Shown in pieces: positions 43,657 to 53,503 of a stretch of DNA of 64,000 nt (position 1 is the stretch's first letter; each line of letters opens with the position of its first letter). The notes beneath the pieces were generated by a model. That model was given only the letters and a program-made list of their open reading frames with translations. It made no database searches and had not been told where the DNA came from. The stretch covers positions 39,142,667-39,206,666 of the forward strand of contig OY755045.1 of NCBI GenBank assembly GCA_963576565.1, in the 5' to 3' direction. Source of the stretch: Aspidapion aeneum (Eukaryota; Arthropoda; Insecta; Coleoptera; Brentidae). The position numbers were made by a program, and so were the translations under genes.

Positions 43657-44650
43657 TCAAACAAGTTTTTGTGGCTAATCGGGTAAAAATAAGGATTTCT
43701 TGTTTCTCTCGTATTTTTTCGTGTGCAGCTTGAAAGCTTAACCTTACAGTGGTCTAAGATCTAATAACCTAACCTAATAATCTAACCTAATAAGTGTCGA
43801 AGGTTAACTGTTTCCTCCTTATGGAACTCTTCAGAATACTGCTTAATCAAAATTTGACACCCTTGCTACGAACTTGCTATGAACCGAACCGAACCGAACC
43901 TTACGTTTCTAATGAGAAAATAAAATCATGTACTCTGCAAGAAGTGCCATCTGACGAAATACGAGAGAAGCCACACCAGCAGAAGGCGACTAAAACCGCG
44001 ATCATCGATCATAAAAATATCGATTGAAATAAGGAATCCATCACGTGACCTACCCACACACATTGTCTTTTAGGTCAGATCAACGCTGATTGCGTTTATT
44101 CCGCCATTAAGACGTCGACATCGCGTCTGTCAACGAAAATTCTAAAAAACGTAAAATTTAGTACCTGTATATTAAAAATCAAACAAGTTTTCGTGGCTAA
44201 TCAGGTATTTTTGTTTGTTTCTCTCGTATTTTTCAGTGTATAGCTCGAAAGTTTAACCTAACAGGGGTCCAAGATCTAAGAGTATCCTAATTAGTGTTGA
44301 CAGTTAACTGTTTCGTCCTTATCAAAATGTGACACTCTTGCTAAATTAAGTATATGGTTTTGTCTCTCACCTTATACGTTTCTAGTGAGAAAACAAACTT
44401 ATGTTCTCTGCAAGAAGCGCCATCTGACGAAATACGAGAGAAACTAAAACAGCAGCAGGGGATTAAAACTAAAAAATCGACTGAAAGAGAGAACACATCA
44501 CGTGACCTACGACACACATTGTCTTTTAGATCAGACCAACGCTGATTGCGTTTATTTCGCCATTAAAAAGTCAGCATCGCATCTGTCAAAGGAGTTCAAA
44601 CCCGTAAATTAAAATTCAAACAAGTTTTTGTGGGTAACCGGGTAAAAACA
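43657..44650. repeat. Tandem duplication, units of about 522 and 437 bp plus a partial third
   Basis: Each unit starts TCAAACAAGTTTTnGTGG (43657, 44179, 44616). Shared blocks include TTTCTCTCGTATTTTT, GTTAACTGTTTC, CTCTGCAAGAAG, GCCATCTGACGAAATACGAG, CACGTGACCTAC, CACATTGTCTTTTAG, CAACGCTGATTGCGTTTATT. Each unit holds a short, similar ORF (43794-44027 and 44354-44545) with CTLQEVPSDEIREK versus CSLQEAPSDEIREK, so the shared piece may be old coding sequence. I recognise no family. Confidence 0.78.
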
Positions 44651-44715
44651 ACATCGTTGGAAGGCTCTTAAAAATGTCAAAAATAGTCGAAATGTCAACA
44701 TTTCGGGTGACAATA

Positions 44716-45613
44716 CGAGGTCTGGCTATTAAATAACGAGACTGGTTACGAAAAAGGGTTTTATTATAAAAACTATTCTAAATTCGAATGCTCCCCCTCT
44801 TCAATATACTCCACTCCCCTCGCCACACACCTTTCCATACGTTTTTTCCATTGATCGAAGCAGTGCTGAAAGTCTTCTTTGGTGAGGGCCTGTATGAGCT
44901 CTGCCGTTTTTTGCTTTACCGCTTCCATCGACTCAAATCGGGTCCCTTTCAAAGCAGATTTTATCTTCTGAATCAAAAAAAAGTGGCACGATGCCAAATC
45001 TTGTGAGTACAGCGGGTGTTCGAGTCCTGAAGTGCAACAGGTGCGTTATCCTGGTGCAAAATCCACGAGTGGTTCTTCCACAACTCGGGCCATTTTTGAC
45101 AAACTCGTTCTCACAGTGTCGCCAAAACTGACAAATAGTAAGTCTGGTTGACAGTCTGACCCTCTGGAACCCATTCAGTCATCACGATACCGTTAATGTC
45201 ACTGTTTCCGGAGTTGAAACAGTCACAGGGCGTCCTGGGCGCTGGTGATCTTCAGTGGTCTCTCAGCCCTCACTAAAGCGCTTACACCAAAAACACGTGC
45301 ACGAGATAGATAATTGTCCCCATAGGCCTCTTGCAGCAATTTATAGCACTCGGTCGGCGTTTTTTTCAATTTACCGAGAAATTTGAGATTGATACGTTGC
45401 TCCTGTTTTTCGTCACACATGGTTTTCGGCACGAGAAAAAACATGTTCGATTCAAACCTCTGCCGCATAAATACTATAATAGTGACGAAAACGTGTTTTG
45501 GGGCGTGCATAGAAAAAATATCCAGATACCCAACGCACCATTCGTTTTTTACCCCAGCTGTCTAGGGTGCTATCTAGGCGCTCAGTCTCGTTATTTAATA
45601 CCCAGACTTGCTC
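44716..45613 (-). pseudogene. Mariner transposon, internally deleted, minus strand
   Basis: Ends CGAGGTCTGGCTATTAAATAACGAGACTG and the inverse are inverted repeats, with TA on both sides (44714-44715, 45614-45615). On the minus strand an N-terminal helix-turn-helix segment (EQRINLKFLGKLKKTPTE, LLQEAYGDNYLSRARVF; about 45300-45420) is followed by a deletion. Then come INGIVMTEWVPEGQTVNQTY, the catalytic HQDNAP (near 45050), a second short deletion, YSQDLASCHFFL with the third acidic residue, and the C-terminal LKGTRFESMEAVK and DFQHCFDQWKKRME (44773-44997). At 898 bp it is well short of the usual 1.3 kb and cannot make a working transposase. Confidence 0.9.
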
Positions 45614-45639
45614 TAAGCTGTTAAAAAATGCTACAAACC

Positions 45640-46915
45640 TTACAAGGTCATCAATGTACATATCTTTGTTTGAAACTCGTAGACAAGGATTGAGTAAAAA
45701 CAAAACTTCCATTGCCTAATTATTTATTTTAAACACGACGTTTCGGATAGTAAGCTTTTCTAACCGTTTTCAATTTTAAACTAAACAATCCAGTCTATAG
45801 GTTACTCCTTATATTATTAATATTAGGAAAATAGATCTTTATAAAAAATTTAGAAAGAACACAAAGGATTTTTTACTGAAAATGCCTATTACACATTAGA
45901 GGAATTTTTTTCCAACTGACATGTTTTACCATTTTAAGATAAAGTGTATGTTTTTATTTTTCTTATTTGTGAATGTAACTGTATTTGACTATGTGGTGAC
46001 TACATGTTTTTTTGCTGATTTTGTTTTTTTTTCACCATTTAACATTTATGTATAAAATAAATTTTAAATTAAAAATGAAAATAAATAAAAACTATTTTAA
46101 ACTATTTTGTCAATCAAAATTAATGAAGTTTTATGCATGATAGACATTTATATACATATTACCTATTTTATTTCTTTAATAAAAAATTTTTTTAGCTTGA
46201 ATAATTTATGTTTTAAAATTTGGGGGTTTGTTCTGATAAAAATTATAAATTTAGATTAGGTCAGATTCATTTTAAACAAATTTACTACATATTTTATTAT
46301 AATATTAAGTAACTATTCTGATTTATTATTAATTTAGTTTAAGCAGGGCTTTGTCTTTGTGTATATGATATACTGACAATAAAGCTACTTTTGATTTAAT
46401 TTGATTTATTACTTGGTGTGCAGTCAGGTGTGACAGCCCTCCGTTGTTTTCCATAAGAAGAATTTTTCATATGTTTGGTATGTCCGCGCTTGTTTGACTG
46501 AAAACTTGTGTGTTCTGCATTATAAATGCAACTTCGATAAACTTTCGTTTTCGCCAATGCGACTCCTTATGCAAAATTTTAACTTCAAATCATTGTTATC
46601 CTGTAACCTTTTGGCCACGCATGATATGCTTAACCGGATTTTTCGATATCCCAGTTGGGTTGTTTTGTTTCTTTATTGTAATATTTCGTTTCACCTACAT
46701 AATATGATTTACCACACTCAAACGAGATTTGGTAAATGTATTCCTTATTATTTGAGGGATGTTCTGGTTTCGTTTTAGTTACAAAACTCCTTATCGTATT
46801 TCGCAATGAAAATACTGTTTTAATATTATAGTGTTTGGCTATGTTAATAACACCTAGAGATACTAACTAACCGAAACGTCGTGTTTAAAATAAATGAAGA
46901 CAATGGAAGTCCGAA
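45640..46915 (-). pseudogene. Penelope-like element remains, minus strand, with an inverted terminal copy
   Basis: 45700-45800 is the PLE 3' end in reverse (CACGACGTTTCGG, AACCGTTTTCAATTTTAA). 46470-46860 reads on the minus strand as the GIY-YIG region, including EYIYQISFECGKS, VGETK (46683-46745), and continues with the inverse of 23820-23895. Then the strand switches: ACCGAAACGTCGTGTTTAAA, GACAATGGAAGTCC (46862-46915) is the same 3' end in plus orientation. Inverted terminal pieces beside a body are a known habit of Penelope-like elements. Multiple stops show it is dead. Confidence 0.75.
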
Positions 46916-47166
46916 ATTTTGTTTTCAATGTACATATGATATAATTTAAAGAAAAATACCTTTAGGTAACTTCTGTGCAAGCTGTGCGTGCTTGACAATT
47001 GCGCTTGCTTAACTTGGCTTTAGTTGAGCAGCGAGACAATAAGGATTAAAGTAACAAGTTTACTGCCAGAGAGCAGCCTCACTCCCTGCAATGTCCAATA
47101 AGGCTTATGGTACGGTAAACTTAAATAGATATAGGAAGAACAACTTTGAAATGCTAAATCTGGTTT
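46763..47166. repeat. First unit of a 396-bp tandem duplication (PLE end plus LTR fragment)
   Basis: 46763-47158 starts TCTGGTTTCGTTTTAG and runs through PLE sequence, TAGTGTTTGGCTATG, AGGTAACTTC and then the first part of an inverted LTR, stopping at TCTGGTTT (47159-47166). There the sequence begins again from TCTGGTTTCG. The second unit is 47159-47229, an inserted LTR element, then 51110-51455, which continues as a complete inverted LTR. The 8-bp TCTGGTTT occurs at both breakpoints. Confidence 0.88.
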
Positions 47167-47229
47167 CGTTTTAGTTACAAAACTCCTTATCGTATTTCCC
47201 GATGAAAATACTGTTTTAATATTATAGTG

Positions 47230-47665
47230 TGTTTAATTACAAAATTAAACAGATTTTATTTTTTTACCAATTTTCATAAATCTTCATTTTTAATTAAATT
47301 TATTATTTAAACATAGATCTTCAGAAATTAGGTTTTAATAACATAAACTAACCTTCTCAAGTTTACCTATTTAAATTATATAAATTATTTAGTTTATAAA
47401 ACAACACATTATATGGAATTTTATATTTTATAATTTATCACGAACCATAACAATTTTTTAGTATAAAAAGAGAGGATTTATCTCAATAAAGCAGATTCAA
47501 CATTTAATAGTTGTTCTTATTATACCTACTTAGTTTACTGTACCATAAGCCTTCTTGGTCACTGCAGGGAGTGAGGCTGCTCCCTGGCAGTAAACTTTTT
47601 ACTTTAATCCCGCTGCTTAACCAAGCCGAGTTAAGCAAATGTAATTGTCAAGCACAGCTTGCACA
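47230..47665 (+). repeat. 5' LTR
   Basis: Starts TGTTTAATTACAAAATTAAA and ends AGCACAGCTTGCACA. Contains TATAAAAAGAGAGGA (near 47462), a plausible TATA box, and AATAAAGCAGATTC (near 47486) downstream. Nearly identical to 50672-51109 apart from small indels and substitutions. Confidence 0.92.
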
Positions 47666-47760
47666 TTGGTCCTTCGAACCGGATCAAGCACATTGGTCCT
47701 TCGAACCGGATCAAGCACATTGGTCCTTCGAACCGGATCAAGCACATTGGTCCTTCGAAC
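47666..47760 (+). repeat. Primer-binding-site-like 27-bp tandem array (3.5 copies)
   Basis: The unit TTGGTCCTTCGAACCGGATC plus AAGCACA is repeated at 47666, 47693, 47720 and, partially, 47747. It begins right after the LTR, and TGG at its start matches the CCA end expected of a tRNA primer. This fits a primer-binding site that has been multiplied. In one frame each unit encodes AHWSFEPDQ. I cannot name the tRNA with certainty. Confidence 0.8.
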
Positions 47761-47804
47761 AAAGAAACCGCCGCCGACGCCCGTAAGAAGAACACCACTA
47801 CAGC

Positions 47805-49195
47805 CCAACCATCCACCTGCCAGTACGACTGTCCGTACACTTGTCCTGTCCGAAGCCACTACGCAAGAGAGCTTAAACCAGAGCGACCTACCACGAGAAA
47901 GTCCGTCCACCTGCCTGTACACTTGTCGAGTCCGAAGCCACTACGCAAGAGAGCTTCAACCAGAGCGACCTTCTACGAGAAAGTCCGTCCACCTCCAGGT
48001 ACGACTGTCCGTGCACTTGTCCTGTCCGAAGCCACTACGCAAGAGAGCTTCAACCAGAGCGACCTTCCACGAGAAAGTCCGTCCACCTGCCCGTACAATT
48101 GTCCTGTCCAACGCCACTACGCAAGAGAGCTTCAACCAGAGAGACCTTCCACGAGAAAGTCCGTCCACCTGCCTGTACGACTGTCCGTACACTTTTCCTG
48201 TCCGAAGCCACTACGCAAGAGAGCTTCAACCAGAGCGACCTTCCACGAGAAAGTCCGTCCACCTGCCCGTACACTTGTCCTGTCCGAAGCCACTACGCAA
48301 GAGAGCTTCAACCAGAGCGACCTTCTACGAGAAAGTCCGTCCACCTGCCTATACGACTGTCCGTGCACTTGTCCTGTCCAAAGCCACTACGCAAGAGAGC
48401 TTCAACCAGAGCGACCTTCCACGAGAAAGTCCGTCCACCTGCCCGTACACTTGTCCTGTCCAAAGCCACTACGTAAGAGAGCTTCAACCAGAGAGACCTT
48501 CCACGAGAAAGTCCGTCCACCTACCTGTACGACTGTCCGTACAATTGTCCTGTCCGAAGCCACTACGTAAGAGAGCCTCAACCAAAGCGACCTTCCTCGA
48601 GAAAGTCCAGCCATTCTACAAGCGTCAAAAAACCCTCCACTTGCCCGTACGAGTATCCGTACGAGTATCCGTACACTTGTCCTGTCCGAAGCCACTATTC
48701 AAGAAAGCTTCAACCATGAACCTTCCACGAGAAAGTCCGTCCATTCTACAAGCTGCAAAAAGTCGTCCACCTGACAGTACTACTATCCGTACACTTGTCC
48801 GAAGCCCCTATTCAAGAGAGCTTCAACCAGAGCGACCTTCCACGAGAAAGTCCGTCCATTGTACAAGCGTCAAAAAGCTGTCCACAGCCCGTACGACTAT
48901 TCGTACACTTGTCCTGTCCGAAGCCGCTACATAACCTTCATAATTAACACCAACATAAACAAAAAAATAAATAATCATAAACATAATTTACCAGAAATGG
49001 GATGTCGAGAAAGTCCGTCCACCAGCCTGTACGACTGTCCGGACACTTATCCTGTCCGAAGCCACTACGTAAGAGAGCTTCAACCAGAGCGACCTTCCAC
49101 GAGAAAGTCCGTCCATTCTACAAGCGTTAAAAAGCCGTCCACCTGCCCGTACGACTGTCCGTACACTTGTCCTGTCCGAAACCGCTACGTAACCT
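47805..49195 (+). repeat. Minisatellite leader of the LTR element, alternating 82- and 94-bp units
   Basis: The landmark GAAGCCACTACG (or a variant) recurs at 47852, 47934, 48028, 48110, 48204, 48286, 48380, 48462 and 48556. Spacings are 82, 94, 82, 94, 82, 94, 82 and 94, a 176-bp higher-order unit. The 94-bp form carries an extra GACTGTCCGTAC-like segment. Beyond 48556 the units degrade, with an AT-rich interruption at about 48940-49005. Because 82 and 94 both leave remainder 1 on division by 3, successive units shift frame, yet ORFs of 429, 303 and 125 codons stay open. Confidence 0.92.
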
Positions 49196-49272
49196 TCATA
49201 ATTAACAGGCCAACACCAACATAAACAAAAAAATGATTAAGAAGAAACCAGTACAAGAGCCAACCGACCACA

Positions 49273-49661
49273 ATGATAGGAAATAATCTAGAAAGAATAT
49301 TGACTGAAAGACAGCTAAGAAGATACAAAATGGGCTCACACCTTCTAGATTGCCTTCTAGACATACATATAATGGAGTATGCGTCAGCACAAGAACTAAA
49401 AAAGCTTCTTCACAAGCGATTAAAGTCAATTGGGAGCCAATAATCATAAACATAACTTACCAGAAATGGGATGTCGAGACGCACATTTTACACCATGAAT
49501 GGGTAAACTACGAACTAGGCAAATTGCCCACATTGAACGAAGTCCTTCAGTACTTAATCGAAAGAATCGAAGAGCTGAACAAGAGCCCATCAGCTGATTT
49601 TAAGTACAATGAAATTTTTCAGATTCCAAACGTCATTATGGATCATTTAGATGATATCTGA
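49273..49661 (+). pseudogene. Gag-like ORF, first part, with frameshift and in-frame TGA
   Basis: An ATG at 49273 opens ERILTERQLRRYKMGSHLL and continues to GSQ at 49443. The downstream frame (open from 49350) carries AIKVNWEPIIINITYQKWDV and ETHILHHEWVNYELGKLPTL, ending DHLDDI at TGA 49659-49661. In the reversed relative (minus strand 52279-52860) the two pieces are in one frame, so a small indel near 49420 separated them here. The pattern W-P-III-QK-D-ET-W then LPTLNEVLQYL recalls the Gag domain DUF1759 of BEL/Pao elements, though weakly. Confidence 0.6.
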
Positions 49662-49673
49662 GAGATCCAAAGT

Positions 49674-50681
49674 ATGGATGAAGAAACAGTTAAAGAATTA
49701 CAACAGCTTAGAGACATTCAAACCTCGGGGCAAAATACAGAAAGTTGGGACCTACCATTGGTAAAACTATTGTCAAAGAAACTGAGGTTTAAACTAGAAA
49801 AATCGTACCATAGTTGGTTCGAAGTGTTTCAAAACAAAATTCCCACAATAGAACACTTTTTCAATTTTTTGAAAAAAGAAATGTATACACTCAATTCAAG
49901 AATCAAAGGCTCAATTCCAGAATCAAAGGCTCAAACTCAACAAACTGAAAAAGAACAGAACTTAGAATGTTACCCAGATCATGTATATCAGAGCAAAAAA
50001 TATGCTCAAATAACTCCAGTCATCTTGGTTATACAAGACGAAACCTTAGTAAAAGACACCAAAATCCAGCATATGAAATTAAATAGCGAAGTAAAAAAAG
50101 TCCTCAATTTAAAGCCAAAAAGAAAATTGGTGCCTATCCTGTGCTCAACCAGGAATACCTTCAGAATAAAAAGCAAGTCCAAACATAATCAAAAGTCAAG
50201 AAGACATATTAAAGAGAAGAAAACTTTTAAACAAGGAGAAACAATCCTTATTAGAAAGAAATCCCAAAAGAAGAAATATTCTTACTCAAAATTTACTGAA
50301 AAGGCGGAAGGACAATGGCAAATAAGTCATAAACATTTTGCCATTGTAAATATGCAACAAAAGATTTTTAAATTCTTGCCTCCCAATTTACAACTTCTTC
50401 ATGGCACTTACAATAGTAAGGGAATAACAACAATAACAATAGATCATAATATTTTGCAATTGAAACAATTTGTCGCCACAGCGAAAAGTTCGACGACGTA
50501 CGATGACCGCAAAATCCAAACACAACCGATGCCTAGATTCATAGTCAGCAGTTTTAAGAAACTGACCCACCTTATAAAGCAGCAGTACCTATTTCGATAC
50601 CTACCTACCATTTCATCAGCTTTATTCAACCTGAGGTCCCTACAGTCACCCGTTCTGGAGAGAGGGGGAAATGTTAATTAG
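49674..50681 (+). CDS. Gag-like ORF, second part (335 codons), family uncertain
   Basis: In the same frame as the preceding piece, so only the TGA at 49659-49661 interrupts the two. The N-terminal third, SWDLPLVKLLSKKLRFKLEK to KIPTIEHFFNFLKKEM, repeats the W-(x)-KKL-(x)-W-(x)-PT-(x)-FL pattern of the first part, a possible Gag-domain duplication. A 20-bp tandem duplication near 49890-49930 gives SRIKGS/PESKAQ. The middle is Lys-rich, with FKQGETILIRKKSQKKK, vaguely like an integrase C-terminal segment left over after loss of pol. No zinc knuckle and no catalytic motif are seen. The stop is followed within a few bases by the 3' LTR. Confidence 0.5.
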   Translation: MDEETVKELQQLRDIQTSGQNTESWDLPLVKLLSKKLRFKLEKSYHSWFEVFQNKIPTIEHFFNFLKKEMYTLNSRIKGSIPESKAQTQQTEKEQNLECYPDHVYQSKKYAQITPVILVIQDETLVKDTKIQHMKLNSEVKKVLNLKPKRKLVPILCSTRNTFRIKSKSKHNQKSRRHIKEKKTFKQGETILIRKKSQKKKYSYSKFTEKAEGQWQISHKHFAIVNMQQKIFKFLPPNLQLLHGTYNSKGITTITIDHNILQLKQFVATAKSSTTYDDRKIQTQPMPRFIVSSFKKLTHLIKQQYLFRYLPTISSALFNLRSLQSPVLERGGNVN

Positions 50682-51109
50682 AAAATTAAACAGATTTTCT
50701 TTTTTTACCAATTTTCATAAATCTTCATTTTTAATTAAATTTATTATTTAAACATAGGTGATCTTGAGAAATTAGGTTTTAATAACATAAACTAACCTTC
50801 TCAAGTTTACCTATTTAAATTATATAAATTATTTAGTTTATAAAACAACACAATATATGGAATTTTATATTTTATAATTTATCACGAACCATAACAATTT
50901 TTTAGTATAAAAAGAGAGGATTTATCTCTATAAAGCAGATTCAACATTTGATAGTTGTTCTCACTATACCTACTTAGTTTACTGTACCATAAGCCTTCTT
51001 GGTCACTGCAGGGAGTGAGGCTGCTCCCTGGCAGTAAACTTTTTACTTTAATCCCGCTGCTTAACCAAGTCGAGTTAAGCAAGTGTAATTGTCAAGCACA
51101 GCTTGCACA
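50672..51109 (+). repeat. 3' LTR
   Basis: Begins TGTTAATTAGAAAATTAAAC right after a purine tract and ends GCTTGCACA, followed by TAGTG. Matches the 5' LTR along its length. Confidence 0.92.
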
Positions 51110-51257
51110 TAGTGTTTGGCTATGTTAATAACACCCAAATATACTAACTAACCGAAACGTCGTGTTTAAAATACATGAAGACAATGGAAGTCCGAAATTT
51201 TGTTTTCAATGTACATATATTTGTATAATTTAAAGAAAAATACCTTTAGGTAACTTC

Positions 51258-51720
51258 TGTGCAAGCTGTGCGTGCTTGACAATTGCGCTTGCTTAACTCG
51301 GCTTAGTTGAGCAGCGGGACAATAAGGATTAAAGTAACAAGTTTACTGCCAGAAAGCAGCCTCCCGAATGAACCCTGCAATGTCCAATAAGGCTTATGGT
51401 ACAGTAAACTTAAATAGATATAGGAAGAACAACTATGAAATGCTAAATCTGGTTTATTAAGATAAATCTTTTCTTTTTATATTAAGCAAATTTTTATCGT
51501 TCGTGACTAATAATAAAATATAAAATTTAATATGTCGTGCTGTTTTTTAAAAATAGATAATTTATATAATTAAAATAGGTAATCTTAAGAAGGCTAGTTT
51601 ATGTTTTTAAGACCTAATTTCTCAAGATCACCTGCATGTGATAAATAATAAATTTAACTAAAAATGTAGATTTATGTAAAATGGTAAAAAAGAAAATCTG
51701 TTTAATTTTGCAATTAAACA
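51258..51720 (-). repeat. 3' LTR of the inverted element
   Basis: Reverse complement starts TGTTTAATTGCAAAATTAAAC and ends AGCTTGCACA, matching the other element's LTRs with many differences. A purine tract lies just outside it, in the interior (reverse of TTTTCCGGTTTCTCCGGG, 51721-51738). Confidence 0.85.
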
Positions 51721-52278
51721 TTTTCCGGTTTCTCCGGGATGGGTGACGGTAGGGACCTTAGGTTAGCTAATTCTGGTCGCGTGCTAACTGACTAAAATAA
51801 TGCTGATGATGTAGTAGGTAGGTAAGTATCGAAGTAGCTTCATTTTTAAGGTAGGTCAGTTTCTTAAAACTGCTGACATTAAATCTAGGCATTAGCTGTG
51901 TTTAAGTTTTGGTATCATCGTATATCATAGAACTTTTTTGGTGACAAATTATTTCGATTGCGAAATATGATCTCTTTTTGTTATTGTTGTTCTTCCTTTA
52001 CTATTATAGGTACCCTGAAGAAATTTTAAATTGAGAGGCAAAAATGAATTAAAAGTGGGTTTTTGCGTATTTACAATGGTAAAATTTTATGGCTTTTTTG
52101 CCATTGTCCTTCCGCCTCTTCGGTAACTGTTGAGTTGGAATGTGTTTTCTTTTGGGTTATCTTTCTAATAACTATTCCTGCTACTTGTTTTGGTATGTTT
52201 TCTTGACTTTTGGTTAATTTTGGACTCACTTTTCATTCTGATGGTGTTACTGATTTGTCTTATTGGTAAAAGCGTAGT

Positions 52279-52860
52279 TTAGACACCTTGGATGTTTGGT
52301 TCTTGAACTTTGCTATTTAATTTGGTATGCTGGATTTTATTGTCATTTTGTAAGATTTTTCCTCTCGTTTCTTCATTTTTAACCAATATTACTGGAGGTA
52401 TCTTCTGATATATATGATCTGGGTAACATTTGAAATTCTGTTCTTTTGAGTTTGTTGAGTTTGAGCCGTTGGTTCTGGAATTGAGCCTTTGATTCTTAAA
52501 TTGAGTGTATACATTTTTTCTTAAAATTGATAAAAGGCCTAGTTTGCAGTTCACCCATTCATGGTGTAAAGAGTGTGTCTCGACATCCCATTTTTGGTAA
52601 ATTATGTTTATTATTATTGGCTCCCACTTGACTTTAATCGCTTGTTGAAAGTCCAATAGATATTCGGCATGTATCAAAAGTTGGTATAATTTTTGGACTG
52701 ACGCATGCTCCATTATGTGCATGCCTAGAAGACCACCTAGATAGTGTGAACCCATATTGCATCTTCTTAGCTGTAGCAATATTCTTTGTAGGCTTTTTTG
52801 AATCATTATGGTCAATTGGCTCGTGTACTGATTTTTTCTTGACGTCTTTTGACTTCTCAT
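52279..52860 (-). pseudogene. Gag-like relic of the inverted LTR element
   Basis: The minus-strand ORF of 193 codons aligns with the Gag-like pieces at 49273-49661. Shared parts are NMGSHYLGGLLGMHIMEHAS versus KMGSHLLDCLLDIHIMEYAS, then AIKVKWEPIIINIIYQKWDV and ETHSLHHEWVN. It then jumps, through a deletion, to a region matching the second part (RLNSRTNGSN, ECYPDH-like CYPDHIYQ). It shows that the two plus-strand pieces were originally one frame. Confidence 0.75.
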
Positions 52861-53173
52861 CTGGTCATTTAGGCTTCTGTAGACCTGAAGGACAGTTGGT
52901 TTTTCTGTGGCCGGACTGATTAAACTGTTTCGCTTTTTATTAGTGAACTGGCTGTGTGGCCGGACTGTGGTAAACAGGAAATAAATAGTAGGTGGACTGG
53001 TAACCGGACTGTGGTGAACTGGAGAACGGTGTGTCTCCTTGTAGTTGATAGAGTCTTTTTGGTGGGCTGGTCCTTTGCTTATTCGTACTGTGGTTGACTG
53101 GTTATCGATTTGTGAGTAGACAGTTCGGACTGGTCGCCGGACTGTGATGGACTGGAGAACGGTGTGTCTCTCT

Positions 53174-53503
53174 CAATAAGGCTTATGGTACAGTATACTT
53201 AAGTTGATATGGTGAAAACAACTATGAAATGTTAAGTCTAGTTTATTAAGATAAATCCTTTCTTTTTATATATGCAAATTGTTATCGTTTGTGACAAATG
53301 ATAAAATATAAAATTTAATATTTCGTGCTGTTTTATAAAACTAAATAATTAATATAATTAAAATAGGTAAACTTGAAGGCTAGTTTATGCTTTTAAAACC
53401 TAATTTTGCAAGATCATCTGCATGTTTAATTAAAATTTAACTAAAAATGTAGATTTATGTAACATGGTAAAAAACAAATTCTGTTTAGTTTTGTAATTAA
53501 ACA
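53174..53503 (-). repeat. Truncated 5' LTR of the inverted element
   Basis: Shares CAATAAGGCTTATGGTACAG, GTTTATTAAGATAAATC and TTTGTAATTAAACA with 51258-51720 but lacks the first 110 or so bases (the LTR's 3' part). Deletion has joined it directly to the minisatellite. Confidence 0.8.

Larger units (their letters stand above)
47230..51109 (+). mobile_element. LTR retrotransposon, non-autonomous, with TAGTG target duplication
   Basis: Two near-identical LTRs (47230-47665, 50672-51109), both beginning TGTT and ending GCACA, flanked by the 5-bp duplication TAGTG (47225-47229, 51110-51114). Contents in order: repeated primer-binding-like site, a long tandem-repeat leader, a Gag-like ORF with one in-frame stop, and a polypurine tract (GGAGAGAGGGGGAAA) just before the 3' LTR. 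There is no protease, RT or integrase. The element must have moved with proteins supplied by a relative. A related element lies reversed at 51258-53503. Confidence 0.93.
51258..53503 (-). mobile_element. Second LTR element of the same superfamily, inverted and internally deleted, ACTTC target duplication
   Basis: In plus-strand terms an inverted LTR (51258-51720; TGTGCAAGCTGTG to TTTTGCAATTAAACA), a shortened interior, and a second inverted LTR that is missing its distal part (53174-53503). ACTTC stands at 51253-51257 and 53504-53508. The interior holds the Gag-like relic and a short minisatellite (GGCCGGACTGTGGTGAACTG, GAGAACGGTGTGTCTC near 52970-53035 and 53143-53170). The primer-binding region is lost by deletion between minisatellite and LTR. 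LTRs differ clearly from those at 47230/50672, so it is an older relative. Confidence 0.85.

Noticed and set aside
46494..46778. 94-codon plus-strand ORF
   Set aside because: Antisense of the Penelope-like GIY-YIG region, which is the meaningful strand.
47666..47760. CRISPR-like array
   Set aside because: The repeats are directly adjacent with no spacers, sit at an LTR border, and the sequence is eukaryotic.
47645..48934. 429-codon ORF (and overlapping 303- and 125-codon ORFs) as real proteins
   Set aside because: They are translations of the 82/94-bp tandem repeats in the leader of an LTR element. The first starts inside the LTR and crosses the primer-binding array. I report the open frames as an observation, not as genes.
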